Part shown: positions 18,663-27,489 of the stretch, piece by piece
Layout of the letters: every line of letters begins with the position of its first letter
Numbering within the stretch: position 1 is the first letter of the stretch
NCBI RefSeq assembly: GCF_001458295.1
Contig: NZ_CYUD01000015.1
Location: 43,132 to 107,131, forward strand
Source: Ruegeria denitrificans
GTDB taxonomy: Bacteria > Pseudomonadota > Alphaproteobacteria > Rhodobacterales > Rhodobacteraceae
Direction: 5' to 3'
Length of the DNA stretch: 64,000 nucleotides
Notes under the pieces: generated by a model
The model's input: only the letters and a program-made list of their open reading frames with translations
Databases searched by the model: none
What the model was told of the DNA's origin: nothing
Program-made: the position numbers and the translations under genes

Positions 18663-18761
18663 GGGGTTTCTCGCTGGAATCGCCTGTTTCGGCCCGTTTC
18701 AAGCGGATTTTTGCCGTTTACACAAGCGAATCCGCGAGATCGGCGGCTTCGGTCAGCACCG

Positions 18762-18776
18762 TTAACATTTTGTTAA
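18762..18776 (+). promoter_or_regulatory. CtrA-like box TTAA-N7-TTAA
   Basis: TTAACATTTTGTTAA fits the alphaproteobacterial CtrA consensus TTAA-N7-TTAA exactly. It lies 70 bases before the ATG of the receiver-domain gene at 18846 and 100 bases before cobD on the other strand. Direct CtrA control of the receiver gene is inference. Confidence 0.5.
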
Positions 18777-18845
18777 GGAATAAGCGTGATCACAATTCAT
18801 GGGGGTCGGCACCATTCACTCTTGCCTGGGCCGAGGTTGTTGCAA

Positions 18846-19208
18846 ATGAATGTTTTGATTGTTGAGAGTAACCCCGATCTAGGTCGGGTTTGGAAAAGGC
18901 ATCTGGAACGGCACGGCGCCGAAGTGACACTGGTGGCCGGGCAAGAGGCCGCGATTCTGGCGTTGTATGGTCAGGAGTTTGAAATCATCGTGCTGGATCT
19001 GGTGCTTGAGACGGGCAGTGCGTTGGCCGTGGCGGATTTCGCCAGTTATCGCCGCCCCGAGGCGCGGGTGATCTTTGTCACCAACACCACCTTTTTCTCG
19101 GACGGGTCGATTTTTGCCCACAGCCCGAATGCCTGCGCCTACGTGCAAAGCGAAACGCCGCCAGAGGATCTGGCGGCGATGGTCGAACATTACGCGGCGG
19201 GGCGCTGA
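18846..19208 (+). CDS. Single-domain response regulator, degenerate
   Basis: A 120-aa receiver domain with no output domain. The phosphoacceptor Asp51 is present (IIVLDLVLE), and Thr in VIFVTNTT fits the switch position. The N-terminal acidic pair is reduced to a single Glu8 (IVESNPD), and the conserved Lys expected near the end of the fold is absent (AYVQSETPPEDL). It may therefore act without normal phospho-switching. The start MNVLIVES matches the family; upstream in-frame sequence does not. Its 3' end overlaps the convergent GST gene by 19 bases. Confidence 0.8.
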   Translation: MNVLIVESNPDLGRVWKRHLERHGAEVTLVAGQEAAILALYGQEFEIIVLDLVLETGSALAVADFASYRRPEARVIFVTNTTFFSDGSIFAHSPNACAYVQSETPPEDLAAMVEHYAAGR

Positions 19209-20179
19209 TCGCGCCCGTGTGGTTGCAAATAGTCCAGCGCCGGATTCACCGGAATGATCCGGCTCGGATTTATCGTCTCGTGGCTGTAGTGATAGTGGCG
19301 CACAATATGGTTCATATTCACCGTCTTCGCGACGCCCGGCCATTGATATAACTCGCGTGTGTATGCCCACAGGTTCGGATAGTCGATCAGCCGCCGCTTG
19401 TTGCACTTGAAATGCAAATGATAGACCGGGTCGAACCGGATCAGGGTGGTGAACAGTCGCCAATCTGCTTCGGTCACCTGATCGCCCATCAGATACCGGT
19501 TCCGGGATAGGCGATCTTCAAGCCAATCCAGCGTATCGAACAGGGGATGCACGGCCGCATCATAGGCCTGTTGCGTGGTGGCGAAACCGGATTTGTAGAC
19601 ACCGTTGTTGATGTCTGAATAGATGCGGGCATTGACCTCTTCGATCTCGCTGCGCATTTCTTCGGGCCAGTAGTCGTCGGTATTGCCGGTAATGTCGTTA
19701 AAGGCCGTGTTGAACATACGAATGATTTCCGAGCTTTCATTCGAAACGATGGTCTGTTGCTGCTTATCCCAAAGGATTGGTACGGTGACGCGGCCCGAAT
19801 AGGACGGATCTGCTTTGGTATAGACCTGATGGGCGAAATCGAACCCATAGAGGGTATCGCCGGTCGCGCCATGATCGTCTTTTTCAAAGGTCCAGCCTTT
19901 GTCCAGCATGTCGGGATGCACCACCGAGGCGGAGATCAGGTTGGTCAGCCCTTTCAATTCGCGGAAGATCAGCGTGCGGTGTGCCCAGGGGCATGCATGG
20001 CTGACATAGAGGTGATAGCGATCCGGTTCCGCCTTGAAACCGCCCTTGCCGGACGGCCCCGCGCTGCCGTCTGCGGTCAGCCAATTTCGAAACTGCGCGG
20101 CGCTGCGTTTGAACGCGCCACCGGTGGATTTGGTGTCATACCAAGTGTCGCGCCATTTGCCGTCAACCAACAGGCCCAT
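19190..20179 (-). CDS. Glutathionyl-hydroquinone reductase (Xi-class GST, YqjG/ECM4 family)
   Basis: A 329-aa glutathione transferase of the Xi class, which reduces glutathionyl-hydroquinones. The catalytic Cys63 is in YVSHACPWAHRT, the class signature; DSNEIIRMLN-type sequence (NESSEIIRMFN) follows, and the C-terminal helical domain contains EADWRLFTTLIRFDPVYH. The start MGLLVDGKW is supported by a GGAGGA site nine bases before it; 25 in-frame residues upstream are rejected. Cytoplasmic. Confidence 0.92.
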   Translation of the reverse strand: MGLLVDGKWRDTWYDTKSTGGAFKRSAAQFRNWLTADGSAGPSGKGGFKAEPDRYHLYVSHACPWAHRTLIFRELKGLTNLISASVVHPDMLDKGWTFEKDDHGATGDTLYGFDFAHQVYTKADPSYSGRVTVPILWDKQQQTIVSNESSEIIRMFNTAFNDITGNTDDYWPEEMRSEIEEVNARIYSDINNGVYKSGFATTQQAYDAAVHPLFDTLDWLEDRLSRNRYLMGDQVTEADWRLFTTLIRFDPVYHLHFKCNKRRLIDYPNLWAYTRELYQWPGVAKTVNMNHIVRHYHYSHETINPSRIIPVNPALDYLQPHGRDQRPAA

Positions 20180-20392
20180 TGCGTATCCTCCGCTTGTGGG
20201 TTTCGGCAAACATATGGTGTTGGGCGCTACCTTCCCACATGAAGGGCCGCGCACTGGCTCTGCGCCTGCGCACAGGGCGGGTTATGATTTCGCGGCAACA
20301 GATCCAAGGCGCGCAGCTCTATGTGACCGCCTTCACTGGATTTTTACAATTGATCCGTCACAATAGAGTCCATTGCCGGGGGAATAATTGTC

Positions 20393-20746
20393 ATGAGTAC
20401 ATATGTTTCAAAGGAAATTAGCGCCGAATTGGATGCGGCGCGAATCGCGGGCCTGAAGAAAACCAGCCGTCTGCGTGTCGAGTTTGGCGACAATACGTTT
20501 AAAATCCTCAGATTGTGGAAGGACGGTTTCACGGTTGAGGCCGAAACGACGCCGCAACTGCGTGGATTGGTCGATATCTACGACGGTGCGCGCCACCTGT
20601 ATCAGTGCCTGATCATCGCTGACGATGAAGAGGCGGGCGAGATGCGGTATGAGTTCAAGCGCAGCACGGCTGCGGCCGACAAAGCTCCGCTGGATTTCTA
20701 TCGCGCGCCCGACGCACCGATTGCCCTATTGGGGCACAAAGACTAG
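20393..20746 (+). CDS. Conserved hypothetical protein (117 aa)
   Basis: A 117-aa soluble protein without signal peptide or membrane helix. The sequence has a beta-rich middle (FGDNTFKILRLWKDGFTVEAE) followed by LVDIYDGARHLYQCLI and a charged tail. This pattern of short strands recalls small PilZ-like barrels but the PilZ c-di-GMP residues are not seen, so I do not assign the family. It is divergent from the GST gene over a 213-base gap, and its last four bases overlap the end of the broken L,D-transpeptidase gene. Confidence 0.65.
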   Translation: MSTYVSKEISAELDAARIAGLKKTSRLRVEFGDNTFKILRLWKDGFTVEAETTPQLRGLVDIYDGARHLYQCLIIADDEEAGEMRYEFKRSTAAADKAPLDFYRAPDAPIALLGHKD

Positions 20747-21265
20747 GGGCGGATTTCCACCACTGTTCCATTTGGCGTCAGGCTCCAAAGCTGCGTCATT
20801 TCGGTGTTTGACGGGGCGATGCAGCCCGCGGCCCAATCTCCGGGCAAGGTTAGCCCTGCGAAGCCGTTTGGCTACCCGTGAATGAAGATATCACCACCCG
20901 GATTAATTCCCTGACTTAGGGCGCGGGAAATGTCGTTGGGCAGGGGGAAATTGATCCCAAAGGAAAGACGGTACGCACTCTGCGGATTGCGTCGGTCGAT
21001 CTGGAAGATGCCAACCGAGGACTTGCCGTCGCCTTCCTGCTGTTTGTCCCCTTCGGGCTCAAATCCCAATGCCACGTTGGTCTGCAATACTATCGCACCG
21101 ATTAGCATTGCGGTCAGCCGACGGGCAGATTTTTCGATCAGGATGAGATCGATCTGGGTTACTTGCGGAGCCAATGGTGGTGCGGGTGGGCGGGGCCCAA
21201 ATCTAAGCCAACCAAGCTACGCCAGTCAGAAGGACAAGCCGGGAGAAAAGAGCAACCCTGCGCAT
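20743..21265 (-). pseudogene. L,D-transpeptidase (YkuD family) pseudogene, frameshift plus amber stop
   Basis: Reading the minus strand from the ATG at 21265 gives a membrane-anchor-like start (MRRVALFSRLVLLTGVAWLA) that hits a TAG at 21203-21205. One frame over, the reading continues as RFGPRPPAPP, then VTQIDLILIEKSARRL, FEPEGDKQQEGDGKSSVGIFQIDRRNP-like YkuD sequence, and GGDIFIHG, where a second TAG (20872-20874) replaces what is normally Gln. After it, in the same frame, come PNGFAGLTLPGDWAAGC, with the catalytic Cys at codon 20821-20823, and VVEIRP before the true stop (20743-20745). The gene starts four bases after the patB-like stop. The catalytic half cannot be made without readthrough. 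Confidence 0.85.
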
Positions 21266-21269
21266 GGCC

Positions 21270-22442
21270 TTATTGTAAATCGCCAAACGCGCGTTTCAGC
21301 CGAGCGCAGGCTTCTTCGACGCGGCTGCGCTGCGTGGCCAGGTTGAACCGTTCGAAAGTCTCTCCGCCAGCGCCGAAGCCAGGACCGGAGGAGGTGGCAA
21401 TACGGGCGTCCTCGCGCAGGCGGCGTACAAATTCGTCGTGATCCATCCCGGTGCCTGAATAATCTACCCAGGCTAGATAGGTGGCCTGTAGGGGCATAGA
21501 CCACAGACCCGGTATCTCGGCAATGGCGGCATCGAACAGTTTGCGATTGGCATCCAGATGCGCCACCTGTGCATCCGCCCAAGCCGCGCCCTCTGGCGAA
21601 TAAGCCGCAGTGACCATGGCCACACCCAGGGCGCTGGGTGCGTAGTCCAGCGTTCTTAGCCGGTGCCGCATTTCGGCGCGTAGTTTGGGGTCAGGGATAA
21701 TCATATTGCCAGTCCGCTGCCCGGCGATGTTGAACGTCTTGGAAGCTGCAGCCAGAGTCACGGTCCAAGCGCGTGCCTCGGGCGCGGCCTTGTCCATCGG
21801 TACGAAGGTATGACCGGGATAAACCAGATCCTGATGAATTTCGTCCGAAACAACGATCAACCCATTGCGTTCGGCAAAGGCGGCGACAGCCTGCAATTCC
21901 TCGGGGCTCCAAACCCGACCCGAAGGGTTTTGCGGCGAGCACCACATCAACAGCTTTTCAGACCCATCCAGCCGGGACTGTGCGTCCTCAAGATCAATAC
22001 CATAGCTGTCGCCCCGCCGCGTCAGCGGACATTCGACGACCCGCCGCCCGGCGGTGTTAATCTTGTAGGCAAACTCGTGATAGACGGGGGTGAAGATGAC
22101 AACACCATCCCCCGGCTGCGTCCAGACATCCAGACACAGGGCAATGGCGTTGCCCAACCCTTGCGAGGTCAGTACCCAATCAGTGTCGATTGCCCAATCG
22201 TGACGGTTCTGCATCCACCACTGTACGGCGGCCAGGTATTGCGGATGTTCCCAGGAATAGCCAAAGGCCCCATGATCAGCGGCATCCCGAACCGCCTCGA
22301 TCACGCAGGGCGCCGTGGCATAGTCGGAATCGGCGGTCCACATGGCCAGCCCATCCTGCGCAGAAACCCCATAGAGTTTCTCCATCTTGTCCCATTTTGA
22401 ACTGTTGGTGCGCCGGCGGTCGATCAGGTCGTTGAAAGTCAT
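21270..22442 (-). CDS. patB: MalY/PatB family C-S lyase or aminotransferase
   Basis: A 390-aa fold-type I PLP protein. N-terminal TNSSKWDKMEKLYG and AMWTADSDYATAP match the MalY/PatB family, whose members are cystathionine beta-lyases or related C-S lyases. The PLP lysine is in LAAASKTFNIAGQRTG; CSPQNPSGRVW and VSDEIHQDLVYPG are the usual cofactor loops. The gene is immediately upstream (four bases) of the broken L,D-transpeptidase. Divergent from def over 94 bases. Enzymatic specificity is uncertain. Confidence 0.88.
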   Translation of the reverse strand: MTFNDLIDRRRTNSSKWDKMEKLYGVSAQDGLAMWTADSDYATAPCVIEAVRDAADHGAFGYSWEHPQYLAAVQWWMQNRHDWAIDTDWVLTSQGLGNAIALCLDVWTQPGDGVVIFTPVYHEFAYKINTAGRRVVECPLTRRGDSYGIDLEDAQSRLDGSEKLLMWCSPQNPSGRVWSPEELQAVAAFAERNGLIVVSDEIHQDLVYPGHTFVPMDKAAPEARAWTVTLAAASKTFNIAGQRTGNMIIPDPKLRAEMRHRLRTLDYAPSALGVAMVTAAYSPEGAAWADAQVAHLDANRKLFDAAIAEIPGLWSMPLQATYLAWVDYSGTGMDHDEFVRRLREDARIATSSGPGFGAGGETFERFNLATQRSRVEEACARLKRAFGDLQ

Positions 22443-22536
22443 GTCTGCTCCATCTGTCCGCAGGAAAGCTAGCTACAATTCCCGCAGGTGCAAGGGGGGC
22501 GTTGCGGCGGGGGACGGGATGGCCTAAATCAACCCC

Positions 22537-23055
22537 ATGAAACGCAATATCCTGATCCATCCCGACCCTCGTCTGAAAAAGGTTTGCGCCCCGGTGGCTG
22601 ATCTGTCGGACGAGCTGCGCAAACTGGCCGATGACATGCTTGAGACGATGTATGATGCGCCCGGCATCGGGCTGGCCGCGCCGCAGATCGGCGTGTTGGA
22701 CCGGCTGATCGTGATGGACTGTATCAAGGAAGAAGGCGAGACACCGCGCCCTCTGATTATGTTCAACCCCGAGGTCATCGCCTCGTCAGATGAGACCAAC
22801 GTTTATGAGGAAGGCTGCCTGTCGATCCCCGAGCAATTCGCCGATGTGACGCGACCCAAAGTGGTGGACGTGACGTGGATGGATCGCGACGGGAATTTGC
22901 AGCAAGAGACTTTCGATGGGCTCTGGGCAACCTGTGTCCAACACGAGATCGACCACCTGAACGGCAAGCTGTTCATCGACTATCTCAAACCGTTGAAACG
23001 CCAGATGATCACCCGCAAAATGCAGAAACTCAAACGCGAGCAAGCCCGCGCATGA
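22537..23055 (+). CDS. def: Peptide deformylase
   Basis: A 172-aa metalloenzyme that removes the N-formyl group from nascent proteins. All three active-site motifs are intact: GIGLAAPQ (residues 43-50), EGCLS (92-96) with the metal Cys, and HEIDH (136-140) with two metal His and the catalytic Glu. It heads the cluster def-def paralogue-fmt, and its stop overlaps the start of the paralogue (ATGA). Confidence 0.97.
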   Translation: MKRNILIHPDPRLKKVCAPVADLSDELRKLADDMLETMYDAPGIGLAAPQIGVLDRLIVMDCIKEEGETPRPLIMFNPEVIASSDETNVYEEGCLSIPEQFADVTRPKVVDVTWMDRDGNLQQETFDGLWATCVQHEIDHLNGKLFIDYLKPLKRQMITRKMQKLKREQARA

Positions 23056-23546
23056 CCGTCCGCACCTGCCTGCCATGGCCCGACAAACGTCTGCGGACCA
23101 AGGCCGACGATGTGTCTGAGGTAACCGACGAGATTCGCGCCATCTGGAACGACATGATCGATACGATGGAGGCCATGCCCGGTGTCGGTCTGGCTGCCCC
23201 CCAGATCGGCGTGATGCTGCGGCTGGCAGTCGTCGATGGCTCGACCGAACGGGGCCGCGCGGTGCGTCTGGCAAACCCGGAGATTCTGCATAGCTCGATC
23301 GAGTTGCGCGAACATGAAGAGGCCAGCCCGAACCTGCCCGGCGTGTCAGCCAAGGTGAAACGCCCGCGCGCAGTGACCGTCCGATTCCTGAACGAACAGG
23401 GTATGGTCGACCGTCGCGATTTTGTCGGGATCGAGGCCACCAGCGTGCAGCATCAGATCGACCATCTGAATGGCCGGATGTATTTCGACCGTCTCAGCAA
23501 GGTCAAACGCGATATGCTGCTGCGCAAAGCCATGAAACAGGGGTAA
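23052..23546 (+). CDS. Peptide deformylase-like protein lacking catalytic residues
   Basis: A 164-aa paralogue of deformylase. Motif 1 is intact (GVGLAAPQ, residues 44-51). Motif 2, normally EGCLS with a metal-ligand Cys, reads EEASPNLPG (residues 89-97) and has no Cys. Motif 3, normally HExDH, reads HQIDH (134-138), so the catalytic Glu is Gln. It should not have ordinary deformylase activity. The start at 23052 overlaps the def stop; fmt follows after two bases, so it is made with the formylation cycle enzymes. Confidence 0.85.
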   Translation: MTVRTCLPWPDKRLRTKADDVSEVTDEIRAIWNDMIDTMEAMPGVGLAAPQIGVMLRLAVVDGSTERGRAVRLANPEILHSSIELREHEEASPNLPGVSAKVKRPRAVTVRFLNEQGMVDRRDFVGIEATSVQHQIDHLNGRMYFDRLSKVKRDMLLRKAMKQG

Positions 23547-23548
23547 AG

Positions 23549-24469
23549 ATGCGCGTCATTTTCATGGGCACGCCTGATTTCTCGGTTCCGGTGTTGGATG
23601 CGCTGGTCGGGGCCGGGCATGAGATCGCTGCGGTCTATTGCCAGCCTCCGCGCCCGGCGGGGCGGGGAAAGAAGGACAGACCGACACCCGTACATGCCCG
23701 GGCTAAGGCGCTGGATCTGACCGTCCGCCATCCAGTCTCGCTGAAATCACCCGAGGAACAGGACGCCTTCGCCGCACTGAACGCCGATGTGGCTGTGGTG
23801 GTGGCCTACGGGCTATTGCTGCCGCAACCCATTCTGGACGCGCCAGCGCAAGGTTGTTTGAACATCCATGCTAGCCTGTTGCCCCGCTGGCGCGGTGCTG
23901 CTCCAATCCATCGGGCAATCATGTCGGGCGATGTGAAAACCGGTATCTGTATCATGCGGATGGAGGCTGGTCTGGATACAGGCCCCGTCTTGTTGCGGCA
24001 GGCCACTGCAATCGGGCCACACGTAACCACCGCGCAACTGCATGATCGCCTTGCGCCGATGGGCGCTGAACTGATTGTTGAGGCGTTGGCCCGTCTGCCC
24101 GAGCTGACGCCCGAGCCGCAGACCGAGGAGGGCGTGACTTATGCCTCGAAAATCGACAAGGCCGAGGCGCGGGTCGACTGGACTCGCCCGGCGGTTGAAG
24201 TGGATCGCCAGATACGCGGCCTGTCACCCTTTCCCGGTGCGTGGACTATGATCGGGGGGGATCGGATTAAACTGCTGGCCTCGAAACTGGCCGAGGGTCA
24301 GGGCGCGCCCGGAAAGGTTCTGAACGACAAGCTGCGTGTGGCCTGTGGCGATGGGGCGATTGACCTGTTGCGCCTGCAGCGCGCGGGTAAAGGTGCGCAG
24401 GATACGGATGTGTTCGTGCGAGGTTGGCCGGTCGCGGCCGGAACCCGTCTGAATACGGAGGAAGACTGA
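23549..24469 (+). CDS. fmt: Methionyl-tRNA formyltransferase
   Basis: A 306-aa enzyme formylating initiator Met-tRNA with 10-formyl-[22 protein letters not shown] opens the protein; the catalytic region shows [21 protein letters not shown] (Asn-His-...), then a SxLLP-type loop, and the C-terminal OB-fold domain binding tRNA. Length is normal. It is co-transcribed with the two deformylase genes, and its stop overlaps the ATG of the next small gene. Confidence 0.97.
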   Translation: MRVIFMGTPDFSVPVLDALVGAGHEIAAVYCQPPRPAGRGKKDRPTPVHARAKALDLTVRHPVSLKSPEEQDAFAALNADVAVVVAYGLLLPQPILDAPAQGCLNIHASLLPRWRGAAPIHRAIMSGDVKTGICIMRMEAGLDTGPVLLRQATAIGPHVTTAQLHDRLAPMGAELIVEALARLPELTPEPQTEEGVTYASKIDKAEARVDWTRPAVEVDRQIRGLSPFPGAWTMIGGDRIKLLASKLAEGQGAPGKVLNDKLRVACGDGAIDLLRLQRAGKGAQDTDVFVRGWPVAAGTRLNTEED

Positions 24470-24705
24470 TGTTTATGGTCTTGATGGGCACCGTAGTGAT
24501 TGCTGGTATCGTAGGCTATCTGGCCGAAAAGACCGGTTTTACCCATAATGGATACTTGCCCTCGATCATTATTTGCGTGGGTGGGGCGTTCCTGTTTTAC
24601 TTTGTGCGCATCATGTTCGGCATCAGTTTTGGCCCGCCCGGTCTGAACGCAGTTCTGTCGTCCATCGGTGCGCTGATCATCGTGCCAACGCATTGGAGGA
24701 AGTAA
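24469..24705 (+). CDS. Small membrane protein (78 aa)
   Basis: A 78-aa protein with three hydrophobic stretches (VVIAGIVGYLAE, SIIICVGGAFLFYFVRIMFGI, GLNAVLSSIGALIIVPTHW), close to the layout of the GlsB/YeaQ/YmgE transglycosylase-associated family. The start ATG overlaps the fmt stop (TGATG), with GGAGGAAG before it. It is followed after one base by a second protein of similar size. Function unknown. Confidence 0.7.
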   Translation: MFMVLMGTVVIAGIVGYLAEKTGFTHNGYLPSIIICVGGAFLFYFVRIMFGISFGPPGLNAVLSSIGALIIVPTHWRK

Positions 24706-24706
24706 C

Positions 24707-24943
24707 GTGCCCGTCATTGCCCTGATCGTCATTGGAGCCGCCGCCGGATTTCTGGCCACTCGGTTGATGCGGATCGAGGCAAACATACCAACGACTATGT
24801 TGATCGGAATCGTAGGTGCGCTGTTGGGCGGGTTTCTGTTGCGCTTTTTGATCACCGTGGCGGGTTGGCTGTCGGGCTTTGTCGGTGCCGTGCTGGGTGC
24901 ATTGCTGGTGATCTGGATCTGGCAGACTTACTTGCGCCGCTAA
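24707..24943 (+). CDS. GlsB/YeaQ/YmgE-like small membrane protein (78 aa)
   Basis: A 78-aa protein with three predicted membrane helices and repeated small-residue motifs (IVIGAAAGFLATRLM, IGIVGALLGGFLL, GFVGAVLGALLVIW), typical of the GlsB/YeaQ/YmgE family associated with stress. The GTG start lies one base after the preceding stop, so the two small proteins are probably co-translated and may pair. Preceded by GGAGGAAG. Confidence 0.78.
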   Translation: MPVIALIVIGAAAGFLATRLMRIEANIPTTMLIGIVGALLGGFLLRFLITVAGWLSGFVGAVLGALLVIWIWQTYLRR

Positions 24944-25006
24944 CCTCTTGACCTTCGGGCGGGATATCGGCCAGATCGCCGGAACATCTAACCCGAAAGG
25001 TGCTCC

Positions 25007-25828
25007 ATGCCATACGACCTGAACCCTGGTGACGTCGCTCTGATGGGGGTGCCGCTGGATCTGCACTCGACCTTTTTGCAGGGGCCTGCCTTTGCACCGG
25101 GCCGCATCCGCGAAGCGCTGCATTCCGGAGCCGCCAATCTGACCGCCGAGGATGGCACGGATCTGGGTGCGACTGACCGGTTCAAGGATACCGGTGATCT
25201 GGATGTATTCGAGATGATGGGGCAGGAACCCATCGACCGGATCGAAGCGGGCGCCGACGCACGGATTGCAACAGGGGCGCATCTGTTGTCGCTGGGGGGT
25301 GACCATTCGGTCGCTTATCCGCTGATCAAGGCGCATGCTGAGCGGTATGAGGGGCTGAACATCCTGCATATCGACTCGCACCCTGACCTGTATGACAGCC
25401 AGCAGATCGGCCCCTTGGGCCACGGTTGCCCGTTCGCGCGGGTGATGGAGACATGCCAGATCAATCGTCTGGTGCAGGTAGGCATCCGAACTATGAACAA
25501 GCCCCAGCAGGAACAGGCCGAAAAGTTCAGGGTCGAGGTCATCGACATGCAAACCTGGCACCCCGATCTTGAGATTCGCTTTGATGGGCCGGTTTACCTG
25601 TCGCTGGATCTGGACGCGCTGGACCCGGCCTTTGCGCCCGGTGTATCGCATCACGAACCCGGCGGGCTGAGCACACGTGAGGTGATCAATCTGATCCGCC
25701 GGTTCGAAGGGCAACTTGTCGGCGCGGATATCGTCGAGTTGAACCCTCATCGCGACCCTTACGGCATTACTGCGATGGTTGCGGCGAAATTCGTCAAGGA
25801 AATCGGCGGGCGGCTGCTGTCGCGTTAA
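25007..25828 (+). CDS. Ureohydrolase (agmatinase/arginase family)
   Basis: A 273-aa manganese-type hydrolase of guanidino compounds. The metal-binding motifs are complete: GGDHS (His), HIDSHPDLYD (Asp-His-Asp) and SLDLDALDPAFAPG (Asp-Asp). A loop HGCPFARVME lies at the active-site entrance. The family includes agmatinase, arginase, guanidinobutyrase and others, and the specificity cannot be decided from sequence alone. AAAGG precedes the ATG. Monocistronic; its stop overlaps that of the convergent UPF0126 gene by four bases. Confidence 0.85.
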   Translation: MPYDLNPGDVALMGVPLDLHSTFLQGPAFAPGRIREALHSGAANLTAEDGTDLGATDRFKDTGDLDVFEMMGQEPIDRIEAGADARIATGAHLLSLGGDHSVAYPLIKAHAERYEGLNILHIDSHPDLYDSQQIGPLGHGCPFARVMETCQINRLVQVGIRTMNKPQQEQAEKFRVEVIDMQTWHPDLEIRFDGPVYLSLDLDALDPAFAPGVSHHEPGGLSTREVINLIRRFEGQLVGADIVELNPHRDPYGITAMVAAKFVKEIGGRLLSR

Positions 25829-26448
25829 CGACGCGGCGGGCGGCTTTTGTAGACGGGAAGCTGCCAACCCCACAGCAGAGACCCTGCCCGCAAGGCCCAA
25901 CAGGTCAGCGCGCAGGCTCCCAGCGTCACAATCTCGTCGAACCCAAGGCGGTGGGCGAGCACGGCGGTGACTGCGCCTGCAAATGCACATGAGACGTAAA
26001 GTTGGCCCTGTTTCAGAACCAATGGCACCTCGTTGCAGACCACATCACGCATCAGCCCGCCCAGACAGCCAGTGCAGACACCCATCAACACTACGATGGT
26101 GCCAGATTGCCCCAGAGACAGGGCCACGCCTGTTCCGGCGGCAACCGCAATGGACAGGGCGAAACTGTCCAGCCAAATCAGCCAGTTGTAACGGCTTTCG
26201 ACCCGATGCGCGGTGAGGAACACCAACACCGCAGCACCGGTTCCAATTAGAATATAATCTGGCTGTCCTACCCAGAATATCGGATGACGGTCCAGCAGCA
26301 GATCGCGTACTGTACCGCCGCCAACCGCCGTCAGGCAGGCGATGAAGGCAAAGCCCACCAGATCTAGTTGCGCCCGGCTGGCCACTAGGGCGCCGGTCAG
26401 GGCAAAGATCAGAACCGAGGCATAGTCCAGCAGGGCAAGCCCGTTCAT
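25825..26448 (-). CDS. UPF0126/TRIC-like membrane protein
   Basis: A 207-aa inner-membrane protein with seven hydrophobic helices in two inverted three-helix repeats. Each repeat has the glycine-rich signature of the family: [13 protein letters not shown] and [13 protein letters not shown]. Prokaryotic TRIC homologues are potassium-permeable channels; YicG-type members are less studied. It is the last gene of the ispH operon, and its ATG overlaps the rnhA stop (ATGA). Confidence 0.85.
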   Translation of the reverse strand: MNGLALLDYASVLIFALTGALVASRAQLDLVGFAFIACLTAVGGGTVRDLLLDRHPIFWVGQPDYILIGTGAAVLVFLTAHRVESRYNWLIWLDSFALSIAVAAGTGVALSLGQSGTIVVLMGVCTGCLGGLMRDVVCNEVPLVLKQGQLYVSCAFAGAVTAVLAHRLGFDEIVTLGACALTCWALRAGSLLWGWQLPVYKSRPPRR

Positions 26449-26912
26449 GCCTGCGTCTTTTTCGGTTTGAACGGGGCCATGCCAGCGCGGGCCAATTCAT
26501 CAGCCTTTTCGTTTTCGGGGTGGCCTGCGTGGCCTTTGACCCATTCCCAGGTCACATCGTGTCGGGTCTGGGCCTCGTCCAGCCGTTGCCACAGGTCGAC
26601 ATTCTTGACTGGTTTCCTATTCGAGGTCTTCCAGCCGTTTCGCTTCCATCCGAAAATCCAACCCGTGACGCCATTCTTCACATAGGCGCTGTCGGTAACG
26701 ACGGTGATTTTCGAGGCGCGTTCCAGAGTCTCAAGCGCGCTGATCGCGGCCAGCAGTTCCATGCGGTTGTTGGTGGTTTCGGCTTCGCCGCCCTTCAACT
26801 CGCGCTCTTTCAGGACTTTGTCGCCTTCCATCGCGCGCAGCAACACGCCCCAGCCGCCGGGGCCGGGATTGCCGGAACAGGCGCCGTCGGTATAGGCAAA
26901 CAGCTCAGGCAT
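26445..26912 (-). CDS. rnhA: Ribonuclease HI
   Basis: A 155-aa RNase H that removes RNA from RNA-DNA hybrids. The four acidic active-site residues are in view: Asp in [16 protein letters not shown], Glu in [11 protein letters not shown], Asp in [11 protein letters not shown] and Asp in [11 protein letters not shown]. The start [10 protein letters not shown] is chosen over a longer in-frame option; it overlaps the end of the methyltransferase gene by eight bases. Preceded by ispH, DUF3429 and the methyltransferase in the operon. Confidence 0.96.
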   Translation of the reverse strand: MPELFAYTDGACSGNPGPGGWGVLLRAMEGDKVLKERELKGGEAETTNNRMELLAAISALETLERASKITVVTDSAYVKNGVTGWIFGWKRNGWKTSNRKPVKNVDLWQRLDEAQTRHDVTWEWVKGHAGHPENEKADELARAGMAPFKPKKTQA

Positions 26913-27489
26913 GGGCAAGCACCAGAATAAACCCGTCATAAGACCCGGCCAGACCCGTGCCCATACCGGTTGTGATCCGGTCTACGGTGAACCCAGCCTG
27001 CTCCAGTTCAGCCTCGATTTCGGTCTGTGAGTAATAGGTGTAATAGCGATCCAGATCGTCGCGGTGTTCGCCCGTGCCCAGCTTCAGGCCAAGGAAAAAG
27101 ATACCCTCGGGCTTCAGCGCTCGGTGAATGGCCGCCATATGGCGCGGAAAATCGGCGCGAGGGGCGTGCAGTAGAGAAAAGCTGGCATAGACGCCTTCAT
27201 AGGCGTCTACCTCAGTCACATCGTCAAACGTGCCCAGATGCGCGTCGACGCCGTTTTCCCGCGCGTGTTCGACGAAAGCCGGAGTTGCGTCCAGTGCGCG
27301 GACGGTCAGGCCTTCGCGCATGAAAAAGGCGCTGTCTGATCCGGGGCCCGAACCCAGATCCAGAACGTGCCCGCTGCCTACGGCCTCGGCAAAGGCCAGG
27401 CGGGCTTCGATCTGTTCCGGGGGCAGAGGGATTTGCAGATAATCCGCCACACGCGTCGTATAGGCGTTGATGGTTCTTTTGTCTGTCAC
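26905..27489 (-). CDS. Class I SAM-dependent methyltransferase
   Basis: A 194-aa methyltransferase with the Rossmann SAM motif [15 protein letters not shown] (about residues 41-55) and the acidic residue in [10 protein letters not shown]. Post-motif segments ([14 protein letters not shown]) match the Methyltransf_11 group. The start is GTG at 27489, overlapping the preceding DUF3429 stop as GTGA; an extension upstream is inside that gene. The methyl acceptor is unknown. Confidence 0.85.
   Translation of the reverse strand: MTDKRTINAYTTRVADYLQIPLPPEQIEARLAFAEAVGSGHVLDLGSGPGSDSAFFMREGLTVRALDATPAFVEHARENGVDAHLGTFDDVTEVDAYEGVYASFSLLHAPRADFPRHMAAIHRALKPEGIFFLGLKLGTGEHRDDLDRYYTYYSQTEIEAELEQAGFTVDRITTGMGTGLAGSYDGFILVLAHA

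Noticed and set aside
20872..20874. The TAG in the L,D-transpeptidase gene as a functional amber readthrough site
   Set aside because: A separate frameshift upstream makes simple readthrough insufficient, so gene decay is the simpler explanation.
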